A stretch of 64,000 nt of DNA from Kitasatospora sp044457565 (GCF_044457565.1 NZ_JBITGZ010000015.1:127648-191647); one strand, 5' to 3'; positions 49,528 through 58,201 are shown, numbered from the stretch's first letter. A program made the numbers and translations. Notes: generated by a model not told the origin, from the sequence alone.

Positions 49528-50775
49528 CTACCGCGAGGCGACCGCCGCCAGCTTGCGGGCCGCGCGGTACTGCCGCAGCACCTGGGCGAACGTGGTGTGC
49601 CCCTGCGTCGTGCGGGCGAACGCCCGCCAGGCCGGGCCGACCAGGCAGACCGCCGCGTGGAAGAGGTGCGGGCGGCGCTCGAAGGCGGCCAGCATCTGCT
49701 TGCCCGCCCGCATCTCCACGCCCAGCCCGGCCTTGATCGCGAACGCGTAGTTCAGCGCCTGGCGCCGCACCTCCGTCGTGCCACTCGCCTCGGCGATCTG
49801 CACCGCCCACTCGCCCGCCAGCCGCCCCGAGCGCAGCGCGTACGAGATGCCCTCGCGCGTCCAAGGCTCCAGCAGCCCGGCGGCGTCCCCGGCGACCAGC
49901 ACCCGCCCGCGGGAGAGCGGCGAGTCCTCGGCCCGGCAGCGCGTCAGGTGCCCGGACTCCACGCTGGGGGTGAAGCCGGACAGTCCGAGCCGGCGGACGT
50001 AGTCGGCGAGGTACTGCTTGGTCCGCTCACCGTCGCCGCGGGCCGAGATCACCCCGACCGTCAGGCTGCTGTCCTCGGTCTTGGGGAACACCCACCCGTA
50101 CGAGCCGGGCAGCGGCCCCCAGTCGAGGTGGATGCGTCCGGCCCAGGCCGCCGCGACGCCCGGCGGCACCGGGATCTCGGCCTCCAGGCCGAGGTCGATC
50201 TGGTCGAAGGAGACGCCGACATAGCGGCCGATCCGGCTGGCGCTGCCGTCCGCGCCGACGACCGCGCGGGCCTCGAAGCTGCGCCCGTCGGCGGCGGTGA
50301 CGACCACCGTACGGTTCTCCCCGCCGCGCTGCTCGACGCCGCTGACGGTCACTCCGGTCACCAGGACGGCCCCGGCCTGCTTGGCGGCCTGCACCAGGCG
50401 GTGGTCGAACTCGTCCCGGTTGACCAGCCCGAACAGCATGCGCTTCGATCGCCGGGTGCGGGTGAAGCGGCCGTTGTAGGCGAAGGTGACGGCCCGTACG
50501 CGGTCCTGCAACGGCAGTTGGAAGTCCGGTGGCAGGCTGTCGCGCGAGGGGCCGATGATGCCGCCGCCGCAGGTCTTGTAGCGGGGGTGTTCGGCCTTGT
50601 CGAGCAGGAGCACGCGCCGGCCCTGCGCGGCGGCGGCGTACGCGGCCGAGGACCCGGCCGGCCCGGCGCCGACCACGACCACGTCCCAGATGCCGTCGAG
50701 CTGTTCGGGCCCGGGCAGTTCTGCACCGAGCGGGCTGCGGGAAACGGAGCTACCGGAGTCTGTCACGTCGAGCAA
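49528..50775 (-). CDS. Geranylgeranyl-reductase-family FAD oxidoreductase
   Basis: A 415-residue flavoprotein. The N-terminal FAD motif VVVVGAGPAGSSAAYAAAAQ lies about residues 32-51, followed by RYKTCGGGIIGPS (family CGGG loop), VGADGSASRIGRYVGV and the second FAD block LVAGDAAGLLEPWTREGISY. Related proteins reduce isoprenoid chains (for example of menaquinone). Start is TTG 50775 or the GTG three codons later; both have weak purine sites. Confidence 0.87.
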   Translation of the reverse strand: MLDVTDSGSSVSRSPLGAELPGPEQLDGIWDVVVVGAGPAGSSAAYAAAAQGRRVLLLDKAEHPRYKTCGGGIIGPSRDSLPPDFQLPLQDRVRAVTFAYNGRFTRTRRSKRMLFGLVNRDEFDHRLVQAAKQAGAVLVTGVTVSGVEQRGGENRTVVVTAADGRSFEARAVVGADGSASRIGRYVGVSFDQIDLGLEAEIPVPPGVAAAWAGRIHLDWGPLPGSYGWVFPKTEDSSLTVGVISARGDGERTKQYLADYVRRLGLSGFTPSVESGHLTRCRAEDSPLSRGRVLVAGDAAGLLEPWTREGISYALRSGRLAGEWAVQIAEASGTTEVRRQALNYAFAIKAGLGVEMRAGKQMLAAFERRPHLFHAAVCLVGPAWRAFARTTQGHTTFAQVLRQYRAARKLAAVASR

Positions 50776-50965
50776 TCCTATGCTCCGACCGGCCGTCGCG
50801 CTGTCCCGCCGCCGCCGCCGACAGCGGCGAATTCGCCGGAACGCCCCCGGAGCACCGCCGGGAGGCCGGGCGCGAAGGATGCGTCAGGGGCGGCCGCAGC
50901 GCGCGGACGCCGTCCGGCGCGCCCCCGCAGCGCACCTGACGGGACGACAGCTCAGGCTGCCGCGG

Positions 50966-51790
50966 CTACACGGCGACGTGCTCGGCCTGCTCCGCACCGG
51001 CGAACCCGGCCCGCCCGGTGTCACCGCGGGCGGCGCGCCGCTGCCACAGCCGCGCGGCCGTCGCGTACGCCACCGCGCCGACCGTGAGTCCGGCGCCGGC
51101 TCCGAAGCAGACCTCGGCGATCAACCCGCGCTCACCACGCGCCAACCGGTGGGCGACTCCCGCGGCGCCCGCCGCGCCGAGCACCGCCAGGCCTGCGGCC
51201 CGCAGCCCCCCGGGCAGCTCGAACGACGGCCGGACCGGCTCCGCGCGGCGCGCCTCGCGGACGGTGTACCGGGCCAGGCAGCCGAGCGCGAGCGCCGAAC
51301 TCCCGTACTGCAGCACGGTGTACAGCGGCAGCCCGGCCACCCGCTCACCGAGCACCGGCAACAGGGTGACGCCGGCCCGGCCCTCGTGGGTGAAGGAGTC
51401 CCAGCCGAGGTGGGTGGCCGCACCCACCGCCGCCGAGGCGGCGAACCAGAGCGCCCGGCGCGCGCCGCGGTCCTTCCCCGAGGCGGCGGTCATACCCTCG
51501 GCGGCGGCCGCCCATCGCGGCGGCAGCAATGCGACCAGCGGGCCGCGCAGCCAGCCGTGCCAGCCGCCCACCAGCGCACCGGCGATCGCCACGTCCACCG
51601 TGGCCGCCGCCCACCAGCGGTGCGTCAGCCCGCCGTGCCCGTACAGGCCCGGCAGCAGCGAGTCGGCGAAGAAGGGCACGTCGGGCGCCATCGACCCGGC
51701 GACCAGGCCGGAGGCGACCAGCGGGCCGTGCGCCCCGGCCCGGCGCAGCAGGGGCAGGACGGCGGCGGGGTGGCTGAGCGTGAACGGCAT
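50966..51790 (-). CDS. DUF4184 membrane protein
   Basis: A 274-residue protein of the DUF4184 family. It opens PFTLSHPAAVLPLLRRAG (family motif TLSHPAAVLPL), has APDVPFFADSLLPG, THRWWAAATVDVAIAGALVG, ATHLGWDSFTHEGRAG and about four to five hydrophobic spans (TLLPVLGERVAGLPLYTVLQ, LGAAGAAGVAHRLARG, VCFGAGAGLTVGAVAYATAA). His/Asp residues spaced like a metal site resemble membrane hydrolases of the LexA-independent metal type; function unknown. ATG 51790 is taken; ATG 51799 is possible. Confidence 0.85.
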   Translation of the reverse strand: MPFTLSHPAAVLPLLRRAGAHGPLVASGLVAGSMAPDVPFFADSLLPGLYGHGGLTHRWWAAATVDVAIAGALVGGWHGWLRGPLVALLPPRWAAAAEGMTAASGKDRGARRALWFAASAAVGAATHLGWDSFTHEGRAGVTLLPVLGERVAGLPLYTVLQYGSSALALGCLARYTVREARRAEPVRPSFELPGGLRAAGLAVLGAAGAAGVAHRLARGERGLIAEVCFGAGAGLTVGAVAYATAARLWQRRAARGDTGRAGFAGAEQAEHVAV

Positions 51791-51856
51791 GACGCCCATC
51801 CTGCCCCATCGGTACCCGCCGGTCCCGGGCCCGGCGGCCCGTGATAGGAAGATCGA

Positions 51857-52360
51857 ATGGCTGATCGCTACCGCTACCGGATCCAGGACGGGCCGGGCGA
51901 CCTCACCCTGATCTGGCAGCTCGCCGAGTCGGGCGTCGCCGACACCGTCGCGGTGGACGAGCACGGCCGCCTGCTGGCCTTCGCGGACGAGCAGGCGCTG
52001 AGCGCGTACTGCCGCACGGCCGGCTGGGAGCCGCTCCACGAGGCGGCGAGCACCCTCGATCTCGCCGCGGTACGGCGGTGGGTCCGGCAGCCCGGCCTGG
52101 ACCTGGACGCGCACCGCGGCCGGCTGCTGGACGCCTGGAACCTCTTCGAGGACCTGGAGCGCAGCCTGCCCGGCGGCCCCGGGCTTCCGCCGCAGTACGC
52201 CGCCCATGACGGCGCCTACCGCCGGCTCTTCGACGGCGAGCAGTGGAGCGCCGCGGACGAAGCGGCCGCCCGCAGCATCCTGCGGGCCGGCCTCGACCTC
52301 TGGGACCACGCCGTCGCCACCGCCACCGCGACGACCACCGTCGCGGCCCCGCGCCCGTAG
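51857..52360 (+). CDS. Conserved hypothetical protein, 167 residues
   Basis: A soluble protein I do not recognise by function. It opens ADRYRYRIQDGPGDLTLIWQ and has ALSAYCRTAGWEPLHEAAST, LDLAAVRRWVRQPGLDLDAH and a helical end before an Ala/Thr-rich tail. The pattern suggests a small alpha/beta protein. AGGAAG precedes the ATG. It diverges from DUF4184 with 66 bases between. Confidence 0.7.
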   Translation: MADRYRYRIQDGPGDLTLIWQLAESGVADTVAVDEHGRLLAFADEQALSAYCRTAGWEPLHEAASTLDLAAVRRWVRQPGLDLDAHRGRLLDAWNLFEDLERSLPGGPGLPPQYAAHDGAYRRLFDGEQWSAADEAAARSILRAGLDLWDHAVATATATTTVAAPRP

Positions 52361-52443
52361 CCCCTCGGCCCCACCCGTAGCCCGCCCACCCCGCGGCACT
52401 CCGCCGGTCGCCCCGCTCGCCTGCCGCCGCGCACGCTCGCCCG

Positions 52444-53511
52444 TCAGGCCGCGTCGACCGCGCCCGTCAGGCCCTGCGCCGCCGGGAGCCCGGCCTCCAG
52501 GTACCGCAGCTCGCCGCGCCGCCTGGCCTCCAGCGCCGCGGCCAGGCGGCGGAACCGCCCGGGTGAGAGCAGGCCCGCCGCGTCCTCCAACGTGACGAAG
52601 CGCCAGCCGCGCAGCTCCTCCAGCTGCAACCGCAGGCCCTTGCGCGCCGCGGCGTCCAGCAGCCCACCGTCGTAGACCAGCCGCAGGCCGCCCCGGCGAG
52701 GTCCGGTTCTCGGCTCCCAGTCGACGGCGAGCAGACGCAGCGCCGACGCGTCCAGGCCCAGGCCGAGCTCCTCGGCCGCCTCCCGGACGGCCGCGTCGGT
52801 CGGCGCCTCCCCGCGCTCCACCACGCCGCCGGGGAACTCCCAGGCGGGCTTGTAGACCGGGTCGACCAGCAGGACCCGGCCCTGCTCGTCGAAGAGCAGC
52901 ACGGCCGCGGCGACGGTGTCACCGGTCGCGTCGACGCTCTGCACGATCGGGCAGCGGGCAGCGCCGTTCCTGACCAGCTCGGCGAGCCGCTGGGCGGTCT
53001 GGCGCGGGGTCAGGGCGCCGGTGTCGAGCAGCTGGGCGTCACGGCTGAGCCAGCGGTGGGCGGCGCGGTAGCGCGGCAGGTGGTCCAGACACCACTCGCG
53101 GACCCTGGCGCTGCGCTCGGGCTCGCCCGGATACTCGTCCCGGCCGCGGATCCGCTCCCGCAGGATCGTTTCCGCAGGGTCCAGTACGAAGTGGTGCACG
53201 GCCAGCCCGCGGGCGGCCAGTGCCCCGAAGATCTCGTCGCGGTAGTCCTCCCGCAGCAGCGTCAGCGGTACCAGCAGCGGCCCCTCCACCTCGCTGAGCA
53301 ACGCGGCGGCCACCTCCGGTACCAGCCGGCGCCAGGACGGCAGGTCCTGGAAGTCCGACACCGCCGCCAGCCGGTCGGCGGGCAGCACCCGGCTCAACCC
53401 GTAGCCGACCAGCTCCGGGTCGTACACCATGCTCCCGGGCAGCAGTTCGACCAGCTCGCGGCAGGCACTCGTCTTGCCCGCCCCGAATGTGCCATTGACC
53501 CAGACGATCAC
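52444..53511 (-). CDS. TmrB-like P-loop kinase fused to NUDIX hydrolase
   Basis: A 355-residue two-domain fusion. The N-terminal about 175 residues resemble TmrB, the tunicamycin-resistance P-loop protein: IVWVNGTFGAGKTSA with Walker A at 7-14, VYDPELVGYGLSRVLP, DFQDLPSWRRLVPEV, LLVPLTLLREDYRDEIF, VHHFVLDPAETILRERIRGR. The C-terminal part (about 190-340) is a NUDIX domain with a complete NUDIX box at 229-251: Gly229, Glu235, then REAAEELGL at the end; preceded by KPAWEFPGG. The GTG 53511 has AGGGGA 4 bases upstream. Substrate(s) unknown; a nucleotide-sugar or damaged nucleotide is plausible by family. Confidence 0.85.
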   Translation of the reverse strand: MIVWVNGTFGAGKTSACRELVELLPGSMVYDPELVGYGLSRVLPADRLAAVSDFQDLPSWRRLVPEVAAALLSEVEGPLLVPLTLLREDYRDEIFGALAARGLAVHHFVLDPAETILRERIRGRDEYPGEPERSARVREWCLDHLPRYRAAHRWLSRDAQLLDTGALTPRQTAQRLAELVRNGAARCPIVQSVDATGDTVAAAVLLFDEQGRVLLVDPVYKPAWEFPGGVVERGEAPTDAAVREAAEELGLGLDASALRLLAVDWEPRTGPRRGGLRLVYDGGLLDAAARKGLRLQLEELRGWRFVTLEDAAGLLSPGRFRRLAAALEARRRGELRYLEAGLPAAQGLTGAVDAA

Positions 53512-53828
53512 AACGTCCCCTGCCTTCGGCTCCCCCGGTGGCGATCGCACCGGGCGGCGCCGCCGCATCAGCGCGACCGCACCACCCGAGGTGGTACCCG
53601 CACCGTGCCCGTCCCCATACCTGGCCCGCCGACCCCGGCGCCCGCACCGCACCCGCCCCGTGACACCGGCATGTGCACCCCGCCCCAGCCCACCGGAAGC
53701 CGCCCCACCCGACTCCCCACTCCACCCCCACCGCCCCAGAAGTCGACTCACCCGACTTCCCGGCCCGCCCCCAGCACCTCGGAGCCCACACCAGAGTCGA
53801 CCCGCCCGACTTCCCGCTCCACCCCGTC
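53512..53828. other. 317-base gap with a three-fold CCCGACT repeat
   Basis: No gene is called. CCCGACT(T/C)CCC occurs at 53708-53718, 53751-53761 and 53805-53815, and GTCGAC stands just before the last two (53742-53747, 53796-53801). On the minus strand these are G-rich. They lie between the TmrB-NUDIX promoter and the ROK gene end. Origin unknown, possibly a small repeat family. Confidence 0.5.
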
Positions 53829-54776
53829 TCAGGGGTGCTGTGACCAGAGGGCGGCGGCGGCCGCGCCGACCAGGCCGGCGTCGGTGCCCAGCTGGGCGGG
53901 GCGGATCTCCAGGTCCCGGACGAAGGAGAGGGTGGCGTACTGGCGGAGCCACGTGCGCAGGGGGCCGAAGAGCAGCTCGCCGGACTGCGCCACACCGCCG
54001 CCGATGACGGCGACCTCCAGCTCCACCAGGGTCGCCGTGGCCGCGATGCCGGCTGCCAGCGCCCGGGCCGCGCGGTCGAAGGCCGCCAGCGCGACGGGGT
54101 CCCCGGCCCGGGCCGATGCGGCGACGTCGGCCGCCGTCCCGGCGCCGGCGCCGGCGCCGGGGCGCCAGCCGGACTCCCGCGCCCAACGGGCGATGGCGGT
54201 GCCGCTCGCGATGCCCTCCAGGCAGCCCCGCCCGCCGCACGGGCACGGCTCGCCGTCGAAGTCGACGCTGATGTGCCCGAGGTGGCCGGCGTTGCCGCTC
54301 GGCCCCGGGTAGAGCTCGCCGCCGAGGACCAGGCCGCCGCCCACGCCGGTGGAGACCACCAGGCAGAGCGCATTGCCGTGCCCGCGCGCGGCGCCCTGCC
54401 AGTACTCGGCGGCAGTCATCGCCACGCCGTCGCCGGTCAGCACCACCGGAAGCCCTGGAGCCAGCTCGGACACCCGCGCGACCAGCGGGAAGTCCCGCCA
54501 GCCCGCGATGTTCACCGGGCTGACCAGCCCCCGGACGGCGGCCACCGGGCCGGCGCTGCCCAGCCCGACCCGCTCGACGCGCGCCCACTCCGGTGCGCCT
54601 CGCAACTGCGCCAGCACCTCGGCCACGGCGGCGAAGACCTGCTCGCCGGGCTCCCGGGCCGGGGTCGGGCGCTGGATCCGCCGCAGCGGCACGCCGTCCT
54701 CGGCGCCGACCAGCGCCCCCGCGATCTTCGTCCCGCCGATGTCGATGGCGGCCACCATGGCCTGTCCGCTGCTCAC
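53829..54776 (-). CDS. ROK-family sugar kinase / glucokinase-like
   Basis: A 315-residue (GTG 54776) ROK protein. ATP-binding AIDIGGTKIAGALVG at the start, NIAGWRDFPLVARVSELA and the catalytic-Asp VVLTGDGVAMTAAEYWQG, STGVGGGLVLGGELYPG, zinc motif CPCGGRGCLEGIASG (CxCGxxGCxE) and EVAVIGGGVAQSGELLFG. It has no N-terminal HTH, so it is a kinase and not a repressor. Probably phosphorylates glucose or another hexose. ATG 54758 is a possible later start. Confidence 0.9.
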   Translation of the reverse strand: MSSGQAMVAAIDIGGTKIAGALVGAEDGVPLRRIQRPTPAREPGEQVFAAVAEVLAQLRGAPEWARVERVGLGSAGPVAAVRGLVSPVNIAGWRDFPLVARVSELAPGLPVVLTGDGVAMTAAEYWQGAARGHGNALCLVVSTGVGGGLVLGGELYPGPSGNAGHLGHISVDFDGEPCPCGGRGCLEGIASGTAIARWARESGWRPGAGAGAGTAADVAASARAGDPVALAAFDRAARALAAGIAATATLVELEVAVIGGGVAQSGELLFGPLRTWLRQYATLSFVRDLEIRPAQLGTDAGLVGAAAAALWSQHP

Positions 54777-54850
54777 ACCCCGAAACCCTACTCCCGCCCC
54801 ATCGGCCGACTCCCCGTCAGCCGTGCGGCCGAAACCGCACGGCACCGAAC

Positions 54851-54895
54851 CCGGTGGCCCCGGCCACGACAGGCTGTCGTGGCCGGGGCCACCGG
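54851..54895 (-). terminator. Terminator of the NlpC/P60 gene
   Basis: Perfect 20-base arms (54851-54870, 54876-54895) with loop AGGCT, 22 bases after the NlpC/P60 stop. Confidence 0.88.
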
Positions 54896-54916
54896 AGGGC
54901 TCAGGAGGTCAACGGC

Positions 54917-55975
54917 TCACGGGCGCCCCATGTGGGTCGGGTAGTAGCCGCTGCTGAGAGTGGAGATCCGGATGTTGGTGCCGGGCCGGGCCGCCTCCAC
55001 GTACTGGTTCCCACCGAGGTAGATCGCCACGTGGTGGATGCCCCGGGCGCTCCCGTCGTCGGACCAGAACAGCAGGTCACCGCGCTGGAGCTGGCTCGAC
55101 TTGACCGGGGTGGTGGCGTCGTACTGGTCGTTGGCGACGCGCGGGAGCTCGATGCCGGCCCGGCGGAACGCCTGCTGGACCAGGCCCGAGCAGTCGTACC
55201 CGTTGGGGCCGTTGCCCGCCGTCACGAAGGGCTTGCCCAGCTGGGCGAGCGCGAAGGCGACTGCCACCTCCCGGTCACCGCTGTCCCCGGAGGGCGCGTC
55301 GGCCGCGTCGGAGGACGCCCCGGACGACCCGGAGGACGTGCCCGTGGACGAGCCGCCGGAGGCACCACCCGTGCGCTGGAGGTAGATGTCCTCGTGGGTG
55401 GTCCAGCGCCACTCGCCCTTGCTGTTCTTGAACCAGTACCGCGAACCGTCCCACCCCTGCGTGATGCCACCGGACGCGGTGTTGGTCACCGCCGGCGTGG
55501 ACGCGCCGCTGGAGCTACCGCCGGTGCGCTGGAGGTAGACGTCCTCGTGCGTGGTCCAGCGCCACTCGCCCTTGCTGTTCCTGAACCAGTACCGCGAACC
55601 GTCCCACCCCTGCGTGATGCCACCGGACGAGGCGGATGCCGCGGGGGTGGCGGAGGCGGTGGTCGCGCCGCCCGTCCGCTCCTGGTAGACGCTCAGGTGG
55701 GTGGTCCAGCGCCACTCGCCGCTGTTGTTCTGGAACCAGTACCGCGAACCGTCCCAGCCGGCGTGGCTGGGCGCGGTCTCCGCGCCGGCACTCGTGACGC
55801 TCGTGCCCAGCCCGATCACGCCCGCGCCGACCGCGATCACGGCCGCCAGACCTATGCTGCGGCAGACCCGGCCGGTACGGGACGGGCGGGCGGGCAGCGC
55901 TCGCGCAGCGGTGGCGGTGGACTCGTTCGGGGCGGTGGTGGAGGCGCCGGGAGCGCCGGCGTTGACGGAGTTCAT
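54917..55975 (-). CDS. NlpC/P60 cell-wall endopeptidase with three repeats
   Basis: A 352-residue secreted enzyme. The first about 65 residues hold a hydrophilic N-terminus and signal segment (IGLAAVIAVGAGVIGLGTS). Three repeats of GWDGSRYWFxNSxGEWRWTT (about 73-103, 123-153, 174-204) are separated by Ser/Thr-rich linkers. The NlpC/P60 domain (about 232-352) has Cys262 in GYDCSGLVQQAF, His315 in GIHHVAIYLGG and the late polar residue near RPGTNIRIS. It cuts gamma-D-Glu to meso/LL-Dap type bonds. AAAGGAC precedes the ATG. The repeats' binding partner is unknown. Confidence 0.92.
   Translation of the reverse strand: MNSVNAGAPGASTTAPNESTATAARALPARPSRTGRVCRSIGLAAVIAVGAGVIGLGTSVTSAGAETAPSHAGWDGSRYWFQNNSGEWRWTTHLSVYQERTGGATTASATPAASASSGGITQGWDGSRYWFRNSKGEWRWTTHEDVYLQRTGGSSSGASTPAVTNTASGGITQGWDGSRYWFKNSKGEWRWTTHEDIYLQRTGGASGGSSTGTSSGSSGASSDAADAPSGDSGDREVAVAFALAQLGKPFVTAGNGPNGYDCSGLVQQAFRRAGIELPRVANDQYDATTPVKSSQLQRGDLLFWSDDGSARGIHHVAIYLGGNQYVEAARPGTNIRISTLSSGYYPTHMGRP
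55371..55628. repeat. Two near-identical DNA units inside the NlpC/P60 gene
   Basis: About 105 bases at 55371-55475 recur at 55524-55628 (period 153 bases = 51 codons) with only about three visible changes; a third more diverged copy begins near 55674. In-frame duplication of the GWDGSRYWF repeat. Confidence 0.85.
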
Positions 55976-56471
55976 CTCTGTGCTGTCCTTTCGCGCGCCG
56001 GGCCTGGTGGCCACGACGGCTCTGCGATGGTTTGGCTGTCCCGGGGGGCGGCGCGCCTCGGCCTCCGGCCACAGGGCCGGAAACCGCAGTGCTCTGGGTT
56101 CCCGTCGCATCGGTGCGGTGGCCGGGGAGCGGCCGGTGGCACCTCTGACGACCCGGGATATTCAGTTCCGGATGTCACGTTAGGCACGCACTCGGGCACG
56201 GCGCGTGGTGGAGTCCGCCAATGGGAGGAGCACCCTCGGTGAGCGGCAGTCAGCTGACGGCACCGAGGTTCGAGACTCCGTCAGAACAGCCGGAGAACGG
56301 CCGGGCAACGGCCGGCCAACGGCCCGCAGAACGGTGGGCGCACGGAGAGGCAGGTCAGGGGCGGGGACGAAGGTGGACACGCCCGGGATGTCGGCGGGCG
56401 GAATGTGACGGATCCCCAGCCATCGGGGCGAAGGCCCGACCAGGTGCCCGCCGACCTCTCCTACCGGTCCG
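55976..56471. other. 496-base gap upstream of the NlpC/P60 gene
   Basis: Contains the NlpC/P60 promoter, but no clear c-di-AMP riboswitch pairs. Small plus-strand open frames (56205-56408, 56221-56514) lack ribosome sites and protein-like composition and are not called. AACGG elements in near 11-base steps are at 56296, 56307, 56318 and 56330. Confidence 0.45.
56283..56334 (-). promoter_or_regulatory. 11-base phased CCGTT repeats
   Basis: Read on the minus strand CCGTT recurs at 56334, 56322, 56311 and 56300 (12, 11, 11 bases apart), preceded further by CTGTT near 56289. This spacing is that of direct-repeat sites of OmpR/PhoP-type response regulators. It is about 310 bases upstream of the NlpC/P60 start; regulator unknown. 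Confidence 0.35.
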
Positions 56472-58022
56472 TCAGGCCGAGCCGGGAGCAGCGGGCCGGC
56501 CGCCGCCCGGGTGACCGGAGGCGCCCGCGGCCTGCTCCTGGACCAGCTGCTTCTTCAGCACCTTGCCCATCGCGTTCCTCGGCAGCTCCGGGACCAGCAC
56601 CACCCGGCGGGGCCGCTTGTGGGCGGAGAGCCGCTCGGCGACGAATGCGGTGAGCTGGTCCCCCGTCACGGCGCCGTCCGGGATCACGTACGCGACCACG
56701 GCCTGGCCGAGGTCGTCGTCCGGGGCGCCGACCACGGCGGCGTCTGCCACCGCCGGGTGGTCCCGCAGCGCGGCCTCGACCTCGCCCGCGCCGATCCGGT
56801 AGCCGCCGCTCTTGATCAGGTCGACGGAGGCGCGTCCGACGATCCGGTGGAAGCCGTCCGCGCCGATCACCGCGACGTCGCCGGTACGGAACCAGCCGTC
56901 GGCCGTCCAGGACTCGGCGTCGGCGTCCGGCCGGTTGAGGTACCCGGCGAACAGCGTCGGCCCGGTGACCTGGAGCTCGCCGACCGTCTCGCCGTCCGCG
57001 GGCACCGACGAGCCGTCCTCGGCGACCAGCCGGGTCCGTACGCCCTCCAGCGGCAGGCCGACGCTGCCGGGGCGGCGCTCGCCGTCCGCCCGGGTGCTGA
57101 CGGTGATCAGCGACTCGGTCATCCCGTACCGCTCGATCGGCGCGTGGCCGGTGAGCTGCGCGAGCCGGCGGAAGACGGGTACGGGCAGCGGGGCGCTGCC
57201 GGAGACCAGCAGGCGGGCCGTGCTCAGCCGCCTGGCGGACGACTCGTCGGCGGCCACGCGGGACCAGACGGTCGGGACGCCGAAGTACAGGCTCCCGCCC
57301 GCCCGCGCGTAGCCGGCGGGCGTGGGGCGCCCGGTGTGCACCAGGCGGCTGCCGGTCCGCAGCGCGCCGAGCACGCCGAGCACCAAACCGTGGACGTGGA
57401 AGAGCGGCAGTCCGTGTACCAGGGTGTCCTCGGCGGTCCACTGCCAGGCCTGCGCGAGTGCGTCGAGGTCGGCGGCGACGGCGGCGCGCTGGAGGACGGC
57501 GCCCTTGGGCGCACCGGTGGTGCCGGAGGTGTAGAGGATGAACGCGGTGGCCGCGGGGTCCGGTTCGGCGTAGCTCGTGGCGGACCGCTGCGCGACGTCG
57601 ACCGGCAGCGCCTCGATACCGGGTGCCGAGCCGATTCCACCGGCCGAGCCGATGCCGCCGGCCGGCCCCGCACCGCCACCGGCCAGGACACCACCCGCCC
57701 GAACCCCCTCCGGCGGGGTCTCGCCCACGCCGAGGGCCAGCAGCGCGGCGCCGGAGTCGCGCAGGATGTGTTCGCGCTCCTTGGGCCCCGAGTCCGGCGG
57801 CAGCGGCACCACAGGTACACCGGCCAGCAGAGCGCCGACGACGGCCACGACGGTCTGCACGGTGGGCCGGGCGAGCACCGCGAGCGCGGGGGCGCCAGCG
57901 ACCCGGTCGGCGACCGCCGTCGCCGCGCCCAGCAGCTCTTCGCGCGAGAGCGCGGTGCCGTCGATCCGCAGTGCGTCGCCGTCGTCGCCGAATCCGCCCT
58001 GAAGCGCCGTCAACAGGCTCAT
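56472..58022 (-). CDS. MatB-like AMP-binding acyl-CoA synthetase
   Basis: A 516-residue ANL-superfamily ligase. AMP motifs: FILYTSGTTGAPKGAVLQ (P-loop), HGLPLFHVHGLVLGVLGAL, ERYGMTESLITVSTRADGE, GWFRTGDVAVIGADGFHRIV, DLIKSGGYRIGAGEVEAAL and the catalytic lysine in PRNAMGKVLKKQL. The DLIKSGGYRIGAGEVE and LFHVHGLVLG segments closely resemble Streptomyces malonyl-CoA synthetase MatB, so it may activate malonate or methylmalonate. N-terminal region about 100-140 is Gly-rich. Followed downstream by nothing on the same strand; etfA stop lies 180 bases upstream. Confidence 0.85.
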   Translation of the reverse strand: MSLLTALQGGFGDDGDALRIDGTALSREELLGAATAVADRVAGAPALAVLARPTVQTVVAVVGALLAGVPVVPLPPDSGPKEREHILRDSGAALLALGVGETPPEGVRAGGVLAGGGAGPAGGIGSAGGIGSAPGIEALPVDVAQRSATSYAEPDPAATAFILYTSGTTGAPKGAVLQRAAVAADLDALAQAWQWTAEDTLVHGLPLFHVHGLVLGVLGALRTGSRLVHTGRPTPAGYARAGGSLYFGVPTVWSRVAADESSARRLSTARLLVSGSAPLPVPVFRRLAQLTGHAPIERYGMTESLITVSTRADGERRPGSVGLPLEGVRTRLVAEDGSSVPADGETVGELQVTGPTLFAGYLNRPDADAESWTADGWFRTGDVAVIGADGFHRIVGRASVDLIKSGGYRIGAGEVEAALRDHPAVADAAVVGAPDDDLGQAVVAYVIPDGAVTGDQLTAFVAERLSAHKRPRRVVLVPELPRNAMGKVLKKQLVQEQAAGASGHPGGGRPAAPGSA

Positions 58023-58150
58023 GTGCCCTCCACCTCGGTCCTGCGGCCCTCTCGTGCGGCCGACTCTACGGTGCCGCGTGCGGCAGCCCCCGCGCGCCCC
58101 GCGCGCCCCACGCGCGCCGTCCTGCCCACGCTCCCCGCGCCGCGGAACGC

Positions 58151-58188
58151 CGAAGGGTGCGGCGCCCCGGCGGGCACCGCACCCTTCG
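58151..58188 (-). terminator. Terminator of etfBA
   Basis: CGAAGGGTGCGG (58151-58162) and CCGCACCCTTCG (58177-58188) perfect 12-base arms, 14 bases after the etfA stop on the minus strand. Confidence 0.82.
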
Positions 58189-58201
58189 AAACCGACCCGG
58201 G

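Noticed and set aside
52444..54588. A 714-residue reading of the TmrB-NUDIX gene
   Set aside because: The first about 350 residues are antisense-like and cover the ROK gene; AGGGGA before GTG 53511 and the TmrB-like start fix the true N-terminus.
55976..56250. c-di-AMP (ydaO) riboswitch before the NlpC/P60 gene
   Set aside because: Such elements precede many streptomycete wall-hydrolase genes, but I could not find the conserved aptamer segments in order.
56221..56514. 97-residue plus-strand open frame upstream of the synthetase stop
   Set aside because: No ribosome site, no protein-like pattern and it runs into the synthetase gene on the other strand.
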